DNA from: Deltaproteobacteria bacterium
GTDB lineage: Bacteria; Myxococcota_A; UBA9042; PHBI01
Direction: 5' to 3'
DNA length: 64,000 nt
NCBI GenBank assembly: GCA_020632715.1
Contig: JACKFA010000006.1
Coordinates: forward strand, 248,001-312,000
Shown: one piece after another, positions 10,192-22,100 of the stretch
Numbering within the stretch: position 1 is the stretch's first letter
Layout of the letters: every line of letters starts with the position of its first letter
Program-made: the position numbers and the translations under genes
Notes under the pieces: generated by a model
The model's database searches: none
Told to the model about the DNA's origin: nothing
Seen by the model: the letters and a program-made list of their open reading frames with translations, nothing else

Positions 10192-13100
10192 CTACGGCGC
10201 GTGGCGCAGCCAGAGCCCGCCGCCCGGCGTCGTGACGCCGCGGACCTCGTTCGCCGCGTCCTCGCCGCACGGGTCGTGGGTCGGCCAGTTCGTCGTCGTG
10301 CTGCCGTCGAAGTAGTAGTAGAGGTCCGGCCCCGCGAACGACGGGCCGTACGGGCCCCAGCCGACCCCCGTCGGCGCCACGCCGTCGCACGCCGGCGCGA
10401 CCTCGCTCACGACGGTGCAGGAGACGGGGCCGCCCGTGCCCATCGCGAGGCTGCCGCCGCTCTCGACGCCGGCCCCCGTGCGGACGGGCCTGCAGACGAG
10501 GTGATCGTTGACGTTGCTCGTCACGCGCATCGTCTCGCCGAGGTGCCGCCAGAGCGCCCAGTCGATGGCGCCCGGGGTGCCGGGGCCCGCGGGCGCCGTC
10601 GTCGACACCGGCACGTCCGCGCCGCTCGCCGGCCACGACGGCCGCGGCGTCACCGCGTTCGCCGGCGTGTCGAAGGCGCCGTACGCCGTGAAGCCGTAGA
10701 CCCAGGCGAGCGTCCAGCCGCCGCCGCCGGTCGTCATGTCGCAGTAGCCGAGGAAGGGCGCGCCGCTGCCGGCGGCGTCCCCGTCGGGGTCGAGCCAGTA
10801 GGCGCCGTCGCCGTCGGCGACCCCGCTCCCGAGGACGTGGTCGCACGCGCGCGCCGGGTTGTCCTCGGTCCCGACGTCCGCCCAGCCGCCGAGGTGGTAG
10901 AGGGTCAGGAGCTCCGCGTCCGAGAGCGCGCGGCCGTAGATCCGGAGGTCGTCGAGCGCGCCGCAGAGCTGCTCCCTGACGGCGCCGTCGGCGTCGATGG
11001 CGCCGAGGCCGATCTCGAGGAGGCGGCTCGTCACGTCCTGCCCGGCCGCCGCCGCGCCCGTCGCCGAGAGCCGCCCGTTCACGTAGAAGCTGAGGCTCTG
11101 CCCCGTCTTCACGACCGCGACGAAGGTCCAGCGGTCCGGCGGGACGCACATCCCGTCGGACGCGACGTCGTTGCCGCCGCCGACGTACGCGAGGCAGTCG
11201 TCGCCCCCCGTCAGGACGACCGCGGAGCGCGCGTCGTCCCCGAGCCCGCCGGCCGAGAAGACCGCGTCGTCGCCGCTGTCCGCCGTGGGCCGCACCCAGA
11301 ACGTCCAGGTCGCCGTCACCTCGCCGAGCGGGTGCCGCGACGAGACCACCTCGACCCGGTCGCCGGCGTCGCAGAAGGCCATCGCGCCGCGCGCGTTCCC
11401 GAAGCGGTCGGCCGTCGGCTCCGCGCCCACGACGCTCCCGTTCGCGAAGTTGCCGCTCGCGTCCTTGCCGTCGCCGTCGAGGCGGTAGTGCGCGAGCAGG
11501 TCCCCCGTGACGCCCACGCACGACGCGCCGCCGACGAGGACCTCCTCGCCCGGCGGGCACGTCCCGAGGACCCGCACCGTCGCGCTCGCCGTCACCGTCC
11601 CGTGGGTGACCGTCACGTGCGCGGTACCGTCGGCGACGCCCACGACCACGCCGTTCGACACCGTCGCGACGCCCGTCGCGTCGCTCGACCACGTGAGCCC
11701 CTCGGTGAGCACGGCCTTCCCGCCGCCGACGTAGTTCGCCGTGACCCGCACCGAGCGCGACAGCGTCGCCCACACGGAGAACGTCGCGGGCTCCAGAGTC
11801 AGGCTCTCGACCTCGGGGGTGCAGTTCCCCTGCGCGACGCCCTCGTCCGTGAGCCCGTCGCAGTCGTTGTCGAGCCCGTCGCAGAGGGTCTCGGTCGCCT
11901 CCCAGCCCGTCACCTGGGAGTAGTCGCAGACCGGGTCCTCGCCGGGCGTGCACTGCACCGAGAGCAGCGACACGGCCGCCGCGCAGACGCCCTCCTGCCG
12001 GCACACCACGTCGAACAGCGGCGTGAGATCCGAGTTGTTCACGCCGTCCTGGGCGTCGTACTGGTCGAAGATGCAGTCGCCGTCGCTGTCGGCGGTGGCG
12101 CTCTCGAGGGAGTCGGGCTTCCCGTCGCCGTCGGTGTCGACGTTCTGCAGGTTCGCGAGCTCGGCGCCGTCGTTCAGGCCGTCGCCGTCGGTGTCGGCCT
12201 TCAGCGGATCCGTCCCGAGCTGCACCTCGACACGGTTGACGATCTCGTCGCCGTCGTCGTCCGCCTCGGGCTCGAGGCAGTAGCCCCCGCCGCAGAGCCC
12301 GGTCACGCACTCCGCCGCCGCCTCGCAGGTCGCGCCGATGGGGCGCTTCGCGGGCGTCCCGTCGCCGCACGCGCCGCCGCCGAGCCCGAAGAGGCCGGCC
12401 ACGCCGAGCGCCACGAGCAGCCCGCGGAGCCGCCGCCGCCCGAGGAGCGCGAGGAGCGCGAGCAAGGCGAGCCCGAGCCCGAGCCCGGCGCCGCCGCCGC
12501 CGGCGCAGCCGCCGTCGGTCTTCTCGTCGAACTTCACGGCGTCGTCGCAGACGTCGCCGCGGCCGTCGTGATCGAGGTCGAGCTGGGCCGGGTTCGGCAC
12601 CGAGGGGCAGTTGTCATCCACGTCCGGGACTCCGTCGTCGTCGCTGTCCTTGCAGGCGTCGCCGCTCTGGTCGTCCGCCACCGCCGGGCACTTGTCGCAG
12701 AGGTCGCCGTACCCGTCGCCGTCGCTGTCGAGCTGCTCGGGATCGGCCTTGTCCGGGCACACGTCGCGCGCGTCGGGCACGCCGTCGCAGTCGCCGTCGA
12801 GCGCGCGGGCGCCGTAGCGCGAGCTCGTATCGTCGCAGTCGTCGGCCGTGACGACGCCGTCGCAGTCGGCGTCCTCGGCGGTCGTCGTCGACTCGGGGTC
12901 GTGGTCGTCGCAGTCGATGCCGGTCTCGCAGTAGGGGCTCGCGGCGTCGTGCCCGTCGCCGTCCTTGTCGACGCAGCGCGTCCCGCAGACGCTCGTGTTC
13001 GAGGCGTCGGCGTCGTCGCAGTCGACCTCGGTCGGGAGCCCGTCACAGTCGGCGTCCTCGGCGATGGCGCCGAGATCGACGTCGGCGTCGTCGCAGTCCT

Positions 13101-16100
13101 CGTCGGTCGGGACCCCGTCGCAGTCCGCGTCGATGGCGAGCCAGGTGCCGTCCGGATCGGCGTCGTCGCAGTCGTCGCCGCGCGCGCAGTCGTCGCCCGG
13201 GGCGTAGAGCCCGTCCGCGTCGGCGTCGACGCAGCTCCCGCAGGTCCCGGTCTCCTCCGCGTCCGTATCGTCGCAGTCGACCGCGCCGAGGACGCCGTCG
13301 CAGTCGCGATCCTCGGCGGTCGTCGTCGTCGTCGCCGCGTCGTGGTCGTCGCAGTCGAGCGCCGAGGGCACCCCGTCGCAGTCCTTGTCGTTCGCGTTGC
13401 TGCGGACGTCGCTCGCGTCGTCGTCGTCGCAGTCGAGCGTCGCGACGAGCCCGTCGCAGTCGTGATCGTCCGCGGTCGACGTCGCGATCGCGGCGTTGTC
13501 GTCGTCGCAGTCGTCGGCCGTCGGCACCCCGTCGCAGTCCTTGTCGTTCGCGCGCGTCGTGGCGACCGCGGGATCGGCGTCGTCGCAGTCGTCGGCGGTC
13601 GGGATCCCGTCGCAGTCGGCGTCGCCCTCGCGCGTCCGCGTGTCGGCCGCGTCGTGATCGTCGCAGTCGAGGTCGCTCGGGACGTCGTCGCAGTCGGCGT
13701 CGTGGAGGTTCGAGCGGTGCTCGGCCGGGTCGGTGTCGTCGCAGTCGATGGGGGTCGCGACCCCGTCGCAGTCGCCGTCGTTGACCCGCGTCGCGCGGTT
13801 CGACGCGGACTGGTCATCGCAGTCGAGCGCCGACGGCACGCCGTCGCAGTCGAGGTCGCCCGTGTTCTGCCGCACGTCGCTCGCGTTCGCGTCGTCGCAG
13901 TCGAGCGCGGTCGGGACCCCGTCGCAGTCGCCGTCGTTCACGTTCGTGGTCGTCACGGCCGCGCTCGCGTCGTTGCAGTCGGTGCCGGTGGGGACGCCGT
14001 CGCAGTCCGCGTCGTTCACGTTCGTCGTCGTCACGGCCGCGCTCGCGTCGTTGCAGTCGACCCCGGTGGGCACGCCGTCGCAGTCGGCGTCGTTCACGTT
14101 CGTCGCGGTCACGCTCGCGTCGCCGTCGTTGCAGTCGACGCCGGTCAAAACGCCGTCGCAGTCCGCGTCGCCCACGTTCGTCGCGGTCACGCCCGCGTCG
14201 CCGTCGTCGCAGTCGATCCCGTGCGCGACGCCGTCGCAGTCGTTGTCCGCCGCGATGGGGCCCACGGCCGGATCCTGATCGTCGCAGTCCGCGGCCGTCG
14301 GGACGCCGTCGCAGTCGGCGTCGTCGGCGGTCGACGTCGTGATGGCCGGGTCGGTGTCGTCGCAGTCGAGGTCGGTCGGGACGAGGTCGCAGTCCTGATC
14401 GTTCTCCGACGCGCCGACGCTCGGGTCGCTATCGTCGCAGTCGAACGCCGTCGCGACGCCGTCGCAGTCGGCGTCGTCGGCCGATCCGCCGACCGACGGG
14501 TCGTGGTCGTCGCAGTCGGTCCCGGTCGTGCACCACGTGGTGCGGCCGCTGTACTCGTCGCCGTCGAGGTCGGCGCACACGGGATCGTCGCGGTCGAGGA
14601 ACTCCTGGAGGTCGAGCTTCCCGTCGCCGTCGATGTCGGTCGTCGCGTTCGCGACGCCGAGCCCGCCGAACCAGTGGTTCTCCCAGGCGTCGCCGAGGCG
14701 GTCGCCGTCGGCGTCCTCCCACTCGTCGGGCGCGTGCGGGAAGGCGTCGTGGCAGTCGAAGTGCGTGTCGTTGTCGCTGTCGAGCTCGGCGCCGTAGTAG
14801 CGCACGCGCGCGTAGAACTGGCGGTACGTCTCGTCCGGGTTCGGGAGGTAGTCGAGCCGCGCCCAGTCGACCGCGTCGCCGTCGCTGCAGAAGATCCGCA
14901 CCGGCCCGTAGCTCGTCCCGTTCGCCACGGTCTCGTCGTACGTCCGGCTCCCGGTCTCGCGCACCGCCGCGCCCTGCTCGGTGTAGGTGTCGACCGTGAG
15001 CTCGCGCAGGACGCCCGCCCGCGGGAGGAGGAAGGAGACGCCCGCGTCGTCGTGGTTCCCCTCGGTCGAGAGCCCCGTCCCGAACTGCGTGAGCAGCGGC
15101 CGGCACGCCACGATCCGGAGCTGCCAGTCGCCGTCGCTGTCCGCGCCCGGGCGCACGTCGACCACGTTGTCGCCCGTGACCGAGTCGCTCGCGAGGAGCG
15201 GCATCTGGAAGTAGTCGGTCCAGTCGAGGTCCCCGCCCGAGGGTCCCTGCGGGAGCTCGAAGAGGTCGCCGCCGTTGAGCGTCAGCGCGACCTCGCCCGG
15301 CGAGTCGGCGTCGAACGCGCGCAGCTCGAGCATCGCCTCGCCGATCTTCGGCCAGTGGATGATGAAGCCGTCCGGGTGGAGCTGGTCGTACGCCGCCGTC
15401 GAGTCGTAGCCGAAGCTCTCGCCGAACTCGAAGAGGCCGAGATCGTGGACGCCCCACGTGCCGTCGCCGCCGCTCGACAGGCCCTTCTTCGTGATGACGA
15501 CGCGGTTGTCGCGGTCGTAGAGGAGCTTCGCCGTGTCGATGTAGAAGAGCACGGCGCGCGCGTCGTCGCCGTCCGGGCCCGCCGGGAGCGCGCCGAGCGG
15601 CTCGCCGTTGAGCGTGACCGTGACCTCGTCGGCCGTGTCGATGTCCCAGCCGCGGATGTGGAGGAACTGCCCCTTCCCGCTGCCCTGCCGCGAGAACACC
15701 GCCACGAGCGACGTCACGTGCTCGTTCGAGCCGTAGCCGTAGCCGTACTCGCGCCCCTCGTACTCGCCGAGGGTCAGCCGGATGACCCGGCCGCTCTCGT
15801 TCGGGTCGGTGGGCGCGGAGTCCTCGCCGTCGCAGACGCCGTCGTCGTCGCTGTCGCCGGCGAGCGGGTCGGCGCCGAGGTCCACCTCGAGCCCGTCCGC
15901 GAGCAGGTCGTCGTCGGAGTCCCAGTCCGACGGGTTCGTGCCGGCGAGGAGCTCGTGCTCGTTGTCGAGGCCGTCGTTGTCGTTGTCCTGGGTGGCGCTG
16001 TAGTAGAGGTTCCCGAAGTAGTTGTACTCCCACCAGTCGGGGAGCCCGTCGTCGTCGCTGTCGTCGTCCTTCGTGCGGCCGTCGAGCGTGAGGTCGTAGG

Positions 16101-19100
16101 CGAGCGCCGCCGCGCTCGGGTTGTCGAGCGTCAGGTAGTAGTGCCGCCCCGGGCGCCACGGGTGGTTGTAGGCGTAGCCGCCCGGGTAGTAGGCCGCCTG
16201 GTCGAGGCTCACCTGCCCGTAGCCGCTGTTCGTCCAGTCCGCGCCGTTCGTCGGGGGCAGCGTGTCGAGCTGCATCTTCACGACGAGCCCGTCGCCGACG
16301 GTGCCGGCGAGCTTGATGCGCGCGGCGTCGTCGGGCACGTCCACGCGGAAGACCTTCTTGCCGCCGGCCGCGAGCGAGCCGGTCACGTGCCCCGTCGCGA
16401 AGTCGAGGATCCCGTCGAGCGCGAGGTTCGTGGTCCCGACCGACGACGACAGGTCGTAGACGGCGTCCGTCTTCGCGAACACGCCGAGGTAGTAGTCCGT
16501 GCCGGGCTCGTAGAGCCCGAGCGGGAGCGTCGTCGTGCCCTGCGCGTCGATCTGCTGTGGGATGTCGTTGCCGTAGTAGTACAGCGTACGATCATGCGTC
16601 CAGTCGTGGACGTAGCCCGTCGGGTAGGTCGGGTCGGGGATGGCGTTGCTCGACCCGGGCAGCACGCGCTCGCGCAGGAAGACCAGCACGTCGCCCGACT
16701 GCTGCACGAGGTTCAGCTTCCACTCGAGGGGCGCGCTCGCGCCCGCGCTCGTCGCGGTGTCGGCCGTGCGCACGTGGTAGAAGCGCATGTCGCCGGCCGC
16801 GAGGGCGTGCCCGGCGATGGCGCCGCCGACCTGCGGCAGCTCGTCGATCTGCGCGGTCGACACGGTGAGGCGATAGCGCACGTTCGAGGAGCGCGCCGTG
16901 ACCGCGATCCAGTACTCGCCGGGCGCGAGCTCGGCGCCGTAGCGGGCGTCCGCCACCGACCAGCTCCCGTAGGAGCTCCCGGTCTGCGTGTCGTACCAGT
17001 CGTAGAGCGTGCCGTAGCTCCCGCTCGTGCCGTGGTTCAGCGTCGGCGCGCCGTTCCGGCGCACGTACATGTCCGGGTTGCCGCTGATGGCCTCGATCTG
17101 CGTGCGCCAGAAGCCGCCGTTCCCGGGCGGCACGGTGACGCGGTAGAAGTGGTAGCGGTCCTGCCCGAGGTCGACGCCGGGGCCGCCCGTCGACGGGTTC
17201 ACGTGCGGCGAGCCGTCCGCCTCGACGCCGGTGTCGGCGAAGACCGGGGCCGAGAGGCCGGGCGCCGTCGTCGCCTCGCCGCGGAGCGGCATGACCCAGG
17301 CGCGCTGCGCCTCGACGGGGCGGCTCGTGAGCGTGTAGTCGGTGAGCCCGGTCGCGCGGACCTCGATGTACCAGATCCCCGGCTCGAAGAACGGCGGCGA
17401 GATCACGGTCTCCCGCGCGCTCGACGTGAGCGTCGCGCCGCCCGCCGGCGCCTCTGGGAGCCGCCCCTTCCGGACCATGACCGTCGCCTGCCCGGAGCGC
17501 ACCTCGAGCCCGAGGACCCAGCCCGCCGCGGGCACCTCGTCGCAGTTCTGCGGGATGTCGACGCGGTAGAAGCGCGTCTCGAGGTCCTCGAGCTGGTCTG
17601 TGACCGAGCCGCCCACGAAGTCGAGCGCCGGGACGCCCGTCGAGGCGACGACGAGGTCGTAGCCGGCGAGCGGGTTCGTGCCGTCGTTGGTGTCGGCCGT
17701 GACGACGATGGTCACGTCGCCCGTGAGGCCGACGATCTCGTCGGCGACGTCGCCCGAGCCCTGGTAGCTCGAGCCGCCCTCGGACGCGCGGTAGTAGTTC
17801 GCGTAGGCGGACGGGATGCTGCGCTCGAAGTACGGGTAGACCGCCGCCGTGAAGCGCGGCGTCCCGACGCGGTTCTCGAGGCGCACCTCGAACGACGCGA
17901 CGCTCTCCGGGACGCGCAGGCGGTAGAGCCGCTGCTGACCGTACTGGAGGGTCTGGTTCGGGAACCGGACGGGCGTCGTCGGCGAGAGCACCGTCGCGTC
18001 GTCGCCGGTCTGCGGCACGACGCCGAGGCTCCGGAGCGTGACGTCGGTCGTGCCCGTGCCGATGTGGCTCGTGCTGTAGGGGTTCTGCCCCTCGGCGACG
18101 ACCGCGATGTAGAACGTGCCGCCGACGATCGTGCGCTCGTTGTAGCGCGGGTAGCGGTAGAAGTACTCGGGGCCCGGCTTCTGGCGGCGCGCCCCCTGGT
18201 GCGGGGAGCCCGTCGAGAGCTCGCTCCCGTCGGCCCAGGAGTTCGGGATGGTGCCCATGTTGAGCATCATCGAGGCCTCGCCGAGCACCGGCTCGAGCTC
18301 GACACCCCAGCTCGCGATGCCGGTCGGCACGGCGACCTTGTAGTAGCGCACCTCGCGCGGCTCCATGCCGGTGATCGAGACCTCCCCCTCGAAGGCGAGG
18401 TCGTGCACCTGCAGCGCCCAGGGGGTGCCGCTCGCGTCGTCGCCGACGCCCACGCCGCGCGACACGAGCTCGTAGCTCGAGAGCGCCGACTGGTTGCTCT
18501 GGTCGATGACGCCGACGATGTAGCTGCCCGGCTCGAGCGGGGCGTTCATGCCGACGGTCAGGTGGCGGTTCCCGTCGGCGTGGTACGGGTCCTGCTCGGT
18601 GTAGGGGCGGTAGGGGCGGTTCGTGAAGTCGTTCGTCGCCGCCATCTGGGAGCCCGTGCCCCAGGTCGTGTACTGGTAGAGGTAGCTCGAGGTGGAGACG
18701 TAGGTCGGGAGCTCGTCGCGGCGCACGACGAAGCTCGGCTGCCCGGACTGCACGTTCTCGAGGGCGAGGTCCCAGCCGATGGCGCCCTCGGGGACGGTCA
18801 CGCGGAAGTAGCGCCACGTGCCGGGCTCCTGGTCCTCGACGGCCGCGACGCCGCCGTTGAACGGGAGCAGCGCCTCGCCCTGCGCGGTGATCGTGAGGTC
18901 GTAGGTGCTCGGCCCCGGGTTCGCCGCGACGATGATCGTGTAGGTGCCGAGGGGATCGGCGACGTTCATGATGCCGGCGCCCGAGACGACCGAGGAGCCG
19001 CCGCCCTCGCTCGTGTAATAGTACGACTGATAGGGCGACGGGAACGGCGTCGGCATGAGCGACACCGTCGCCTGCGGGCTGCCCGTCGGGTTCACGAGGC

Positions 19101-22100
19101 GGATCTCCATCGTGGTGATCCCCTCGGGCACCGTGAAGCGGTAGACCTTCTGGTCATCCTTCGCGAGGGTCTGCCCGGTGAACGCGATGGGCGCGTCCGG
19201 CGCGAGCTCGTGGTCGGCGGTCGCCACCGGGATCTCGCCGTTCGAGCTCAGCGTGAACGAGACCGGGCCCGTGCCGATGTAGGACGAGCTGTAGGGGGCC
19301 ACGCCCTCGCTCGCGACCGCGACGTAGTAGGTGCCGCCGGTGAGCGACGCCTGGTTGTAGTCCGGGTACTTGTAGAAGATCTCGCCGCCGTCGCGCTGGC
19401 GCCGCGTGCCGCTGTAGTTGCCGCTCTGGTCGCTCGTCGACGAGCCGGCCTGCGCGTTCGGGAGCGCGCCCTTGCGGATCGCCATCATCCCCTCGCCGTT
19501 CGCGGTCGTCGGGGTGAGCGTCATGCCCCAGGAGGCCGCGCCCGCCGGCACGTCGACGCGGTAGTAGGCGACCTCACGCGGGTCGAGGGCGTCGATGGTG
19601 ACCGAGCCGCCGTCGAAGTCGAGCGTGCCGACCTGGATGGACCACGGGGTCCCGTCGCCGTCGTCGCCGACGCCGATGCCGCGGCTCACGACCTCGTAGG
19701 ACATCGCGGGGCCCGTCTGCCCGGGGTAGTCCGTCACGCCGACGACGTAGGTGCCGGGCTCGAGCGGGGAGCCCATGCCCATCGAGACCACGCGGGAGCC
19801 CTGCTCCTCGGAGCTCTGGTTCTGGACGTAGGGGGCGTAGCTGCGCCCGGTCATGTCGGCGCCCGCGGCCCACTGATGGCCGGTCGGCCAGGTGTTGTAC
19901 TGGTAGGGGAAGTAGCTCGTGCTGGAGAGGCTGTTCGGCGACTCGTCGCGGCGGATGACCATGCGGGGCTTGCCGCTCTGCACGTTCTCGAGCCGGAGGT
20001 CCCAGCCGAGCGCGCCCTCGGGGACGGTCACGCGGAAGTAGCGCCAGGTCTGCGACTCCTGCCCGCTGACGGCGGCGCTCCCGCCGTTGAACGGGATGAC
20101 CGCCTCGCCGCGCGGCACGATCTCGAGGTCGTAGGAGGCGTCGACCTCGCCGCCCGAGCCGGACTGCGCCGTGACGATCACCGTGTAGGTGCCGGAGGGG
20201 CCGACGAGCGTCGTGATGCCGTTGCCGCCCGCGACGGCGCTCCCGCCGCCCTCGGCGGCGTAGTAGGTCTGGTAGGGCGACGGGAAGGGGGAGACGTTGC
20301 TCTCGGAGAGCTGCGACACGTTGTAGTAGGGCGCGCCGCTGTGGGTGGTGAGGCGGATCTCCATCGAGAGGACGCCCTCGGGCACGGTGAAGCGGTACGC
20401 CTGCTGCTCGCCGTAGCGGAGGGTCTCGCCCGTCCAGGCGAGCGGCGCGTCGGCCGGGAGCATCGTGTCGGCCCCGCCGAGGACCTCGGCCTCGCCGTAG
20501 CTCGACAGCGTGTAGCTCGTCGTGCCCGTGCCGATGTAGGAGCTCGGCTGCGACGAGGTCCCCTCGGCGCCGACCGACACGTAGTACGTGCCGGGCGTGA
20601 TCGTCGCCTTGTTGTAGGTCGGGTATTTGTAGAAGTACTCGTTCCCGACGCGCTGGTGGCGCGCGCCGTAGCGGGCGCCCGACTCGCTGTCGCCGGCCGC
20701 GCCCTCGCTGTTGCCGAGGGCGTCCTTCCGGACGAGCATCATGGCGTCGCCGACGCTCGGGACGAGGTCCATGTGCCAGCTCTCGGCGCCCTCGGGGACG
20801 GTCACGCGCCAGTAGTGCACGTCGCGCGGGGTGGCGCCCGTGACGTGGGCGACGCCGCCGTCCCAGGGGAGGTCGGCGACCTGGATGGCCCAGTCGCCGC
20901 CGGTCGACGCCGCGCCGACGCCCACGCCGCGGCTCCTGATGGTGTACCCGAGCGGCGTCCCCGCCGGGGTCGTGTAGTTGTCGGAGACGCCGATGTAGTA
21001 GGTGCCCTCCGAGAGCGGCGAGCCCATGCCGAGCTGCACGCGCCGCCCCGACTCGTTGACCGCGCTCTGGTTCTGCACGTACGGCGAGTAGGGGCGGTTC
21101 GTGAGCTCGTACTCGACGCTCCACTGCTGTCCGCTGTCCCAGCGGTCGGACTGGTTGAAGTAGTAGTTCGGGATGTCGGCGAAGCTGTTCGGCAGGATGT
21201 CGCGGCGGATGACCATGCGCGGGAGCCCGCTCGTGACGTCGTCGAGGGCGAGGTCCCAGCCGAGGGGATCGCTCGGCACGATGACCTTGAAGAAGCGCCA
21301 GCGGCCGCTCACCTGCCCGGCGACCGTGGCGCTGCCGCCGTTCATCGCGAGGGTCGTCGGCTGGAAGGTGCGCGTCTTCAGGGTGAACGCGCCGAGCGCC
21401 GTCGTCGGGTTGTAGACGCCGATGTACCAGATGTCCGCCTCGTGATTCGGCCGCTCGAGGAAGCCGGCGGTCGAGCTCGCGTCGACGCGGGCGCTCTCGT
21501 AGACGCCCTCGTAGCCCTGCTGCCGGTAGGACCAGCGCGCGGGCACGGCGTTCTGGCGGATGGCGATCTCGGTGCCCGCGGGCGCGCCCGAGAGCTCGAG
21601 GATCCAGCCGAGCGTGCCGACCTGCGAGTTGATGTTGGGGACGCGGTAGAAGCGCCAGCCGACCTGCGCCTCGTGGGAGGCGCCGTTCGGGACGCCCGTC
21701 GGGTCGTTCACGAAGGGGATGTCGGTGATCTCGGGGTTCCCCGAGGTCACGCGGAAGGAGTAGCCGGCGCTCCCCTTGACCGAGATGTACCAGGTGCCGT
21801 TCGTGAGGTCCGGCGGGACCTGCGTCACGCTGTCGACGATGGCGCCGGGGGCCTCGGAGAGGCCGTCGTTGCGGGTCGCGTTCGGGACCTTGCCCTTCCT
21901 GACGTAGATGTCGGCCGTGCCGGTGAGCGGCGCGACGGCGGCCTGCCAGGCGATCTGGTCGACGGGGACGTCCACGCGGTAGGTGACCCAGGGGAAGCCG
22001 TCGTCCGACGCGGTCACGGTGAAGGCGAAGTCGTTCCCGGTGGCGCCCGGCTCGGTGCTCGGGGTGCGCACCTTCTGGCGGCGGCTGTCGACCGCGACCG

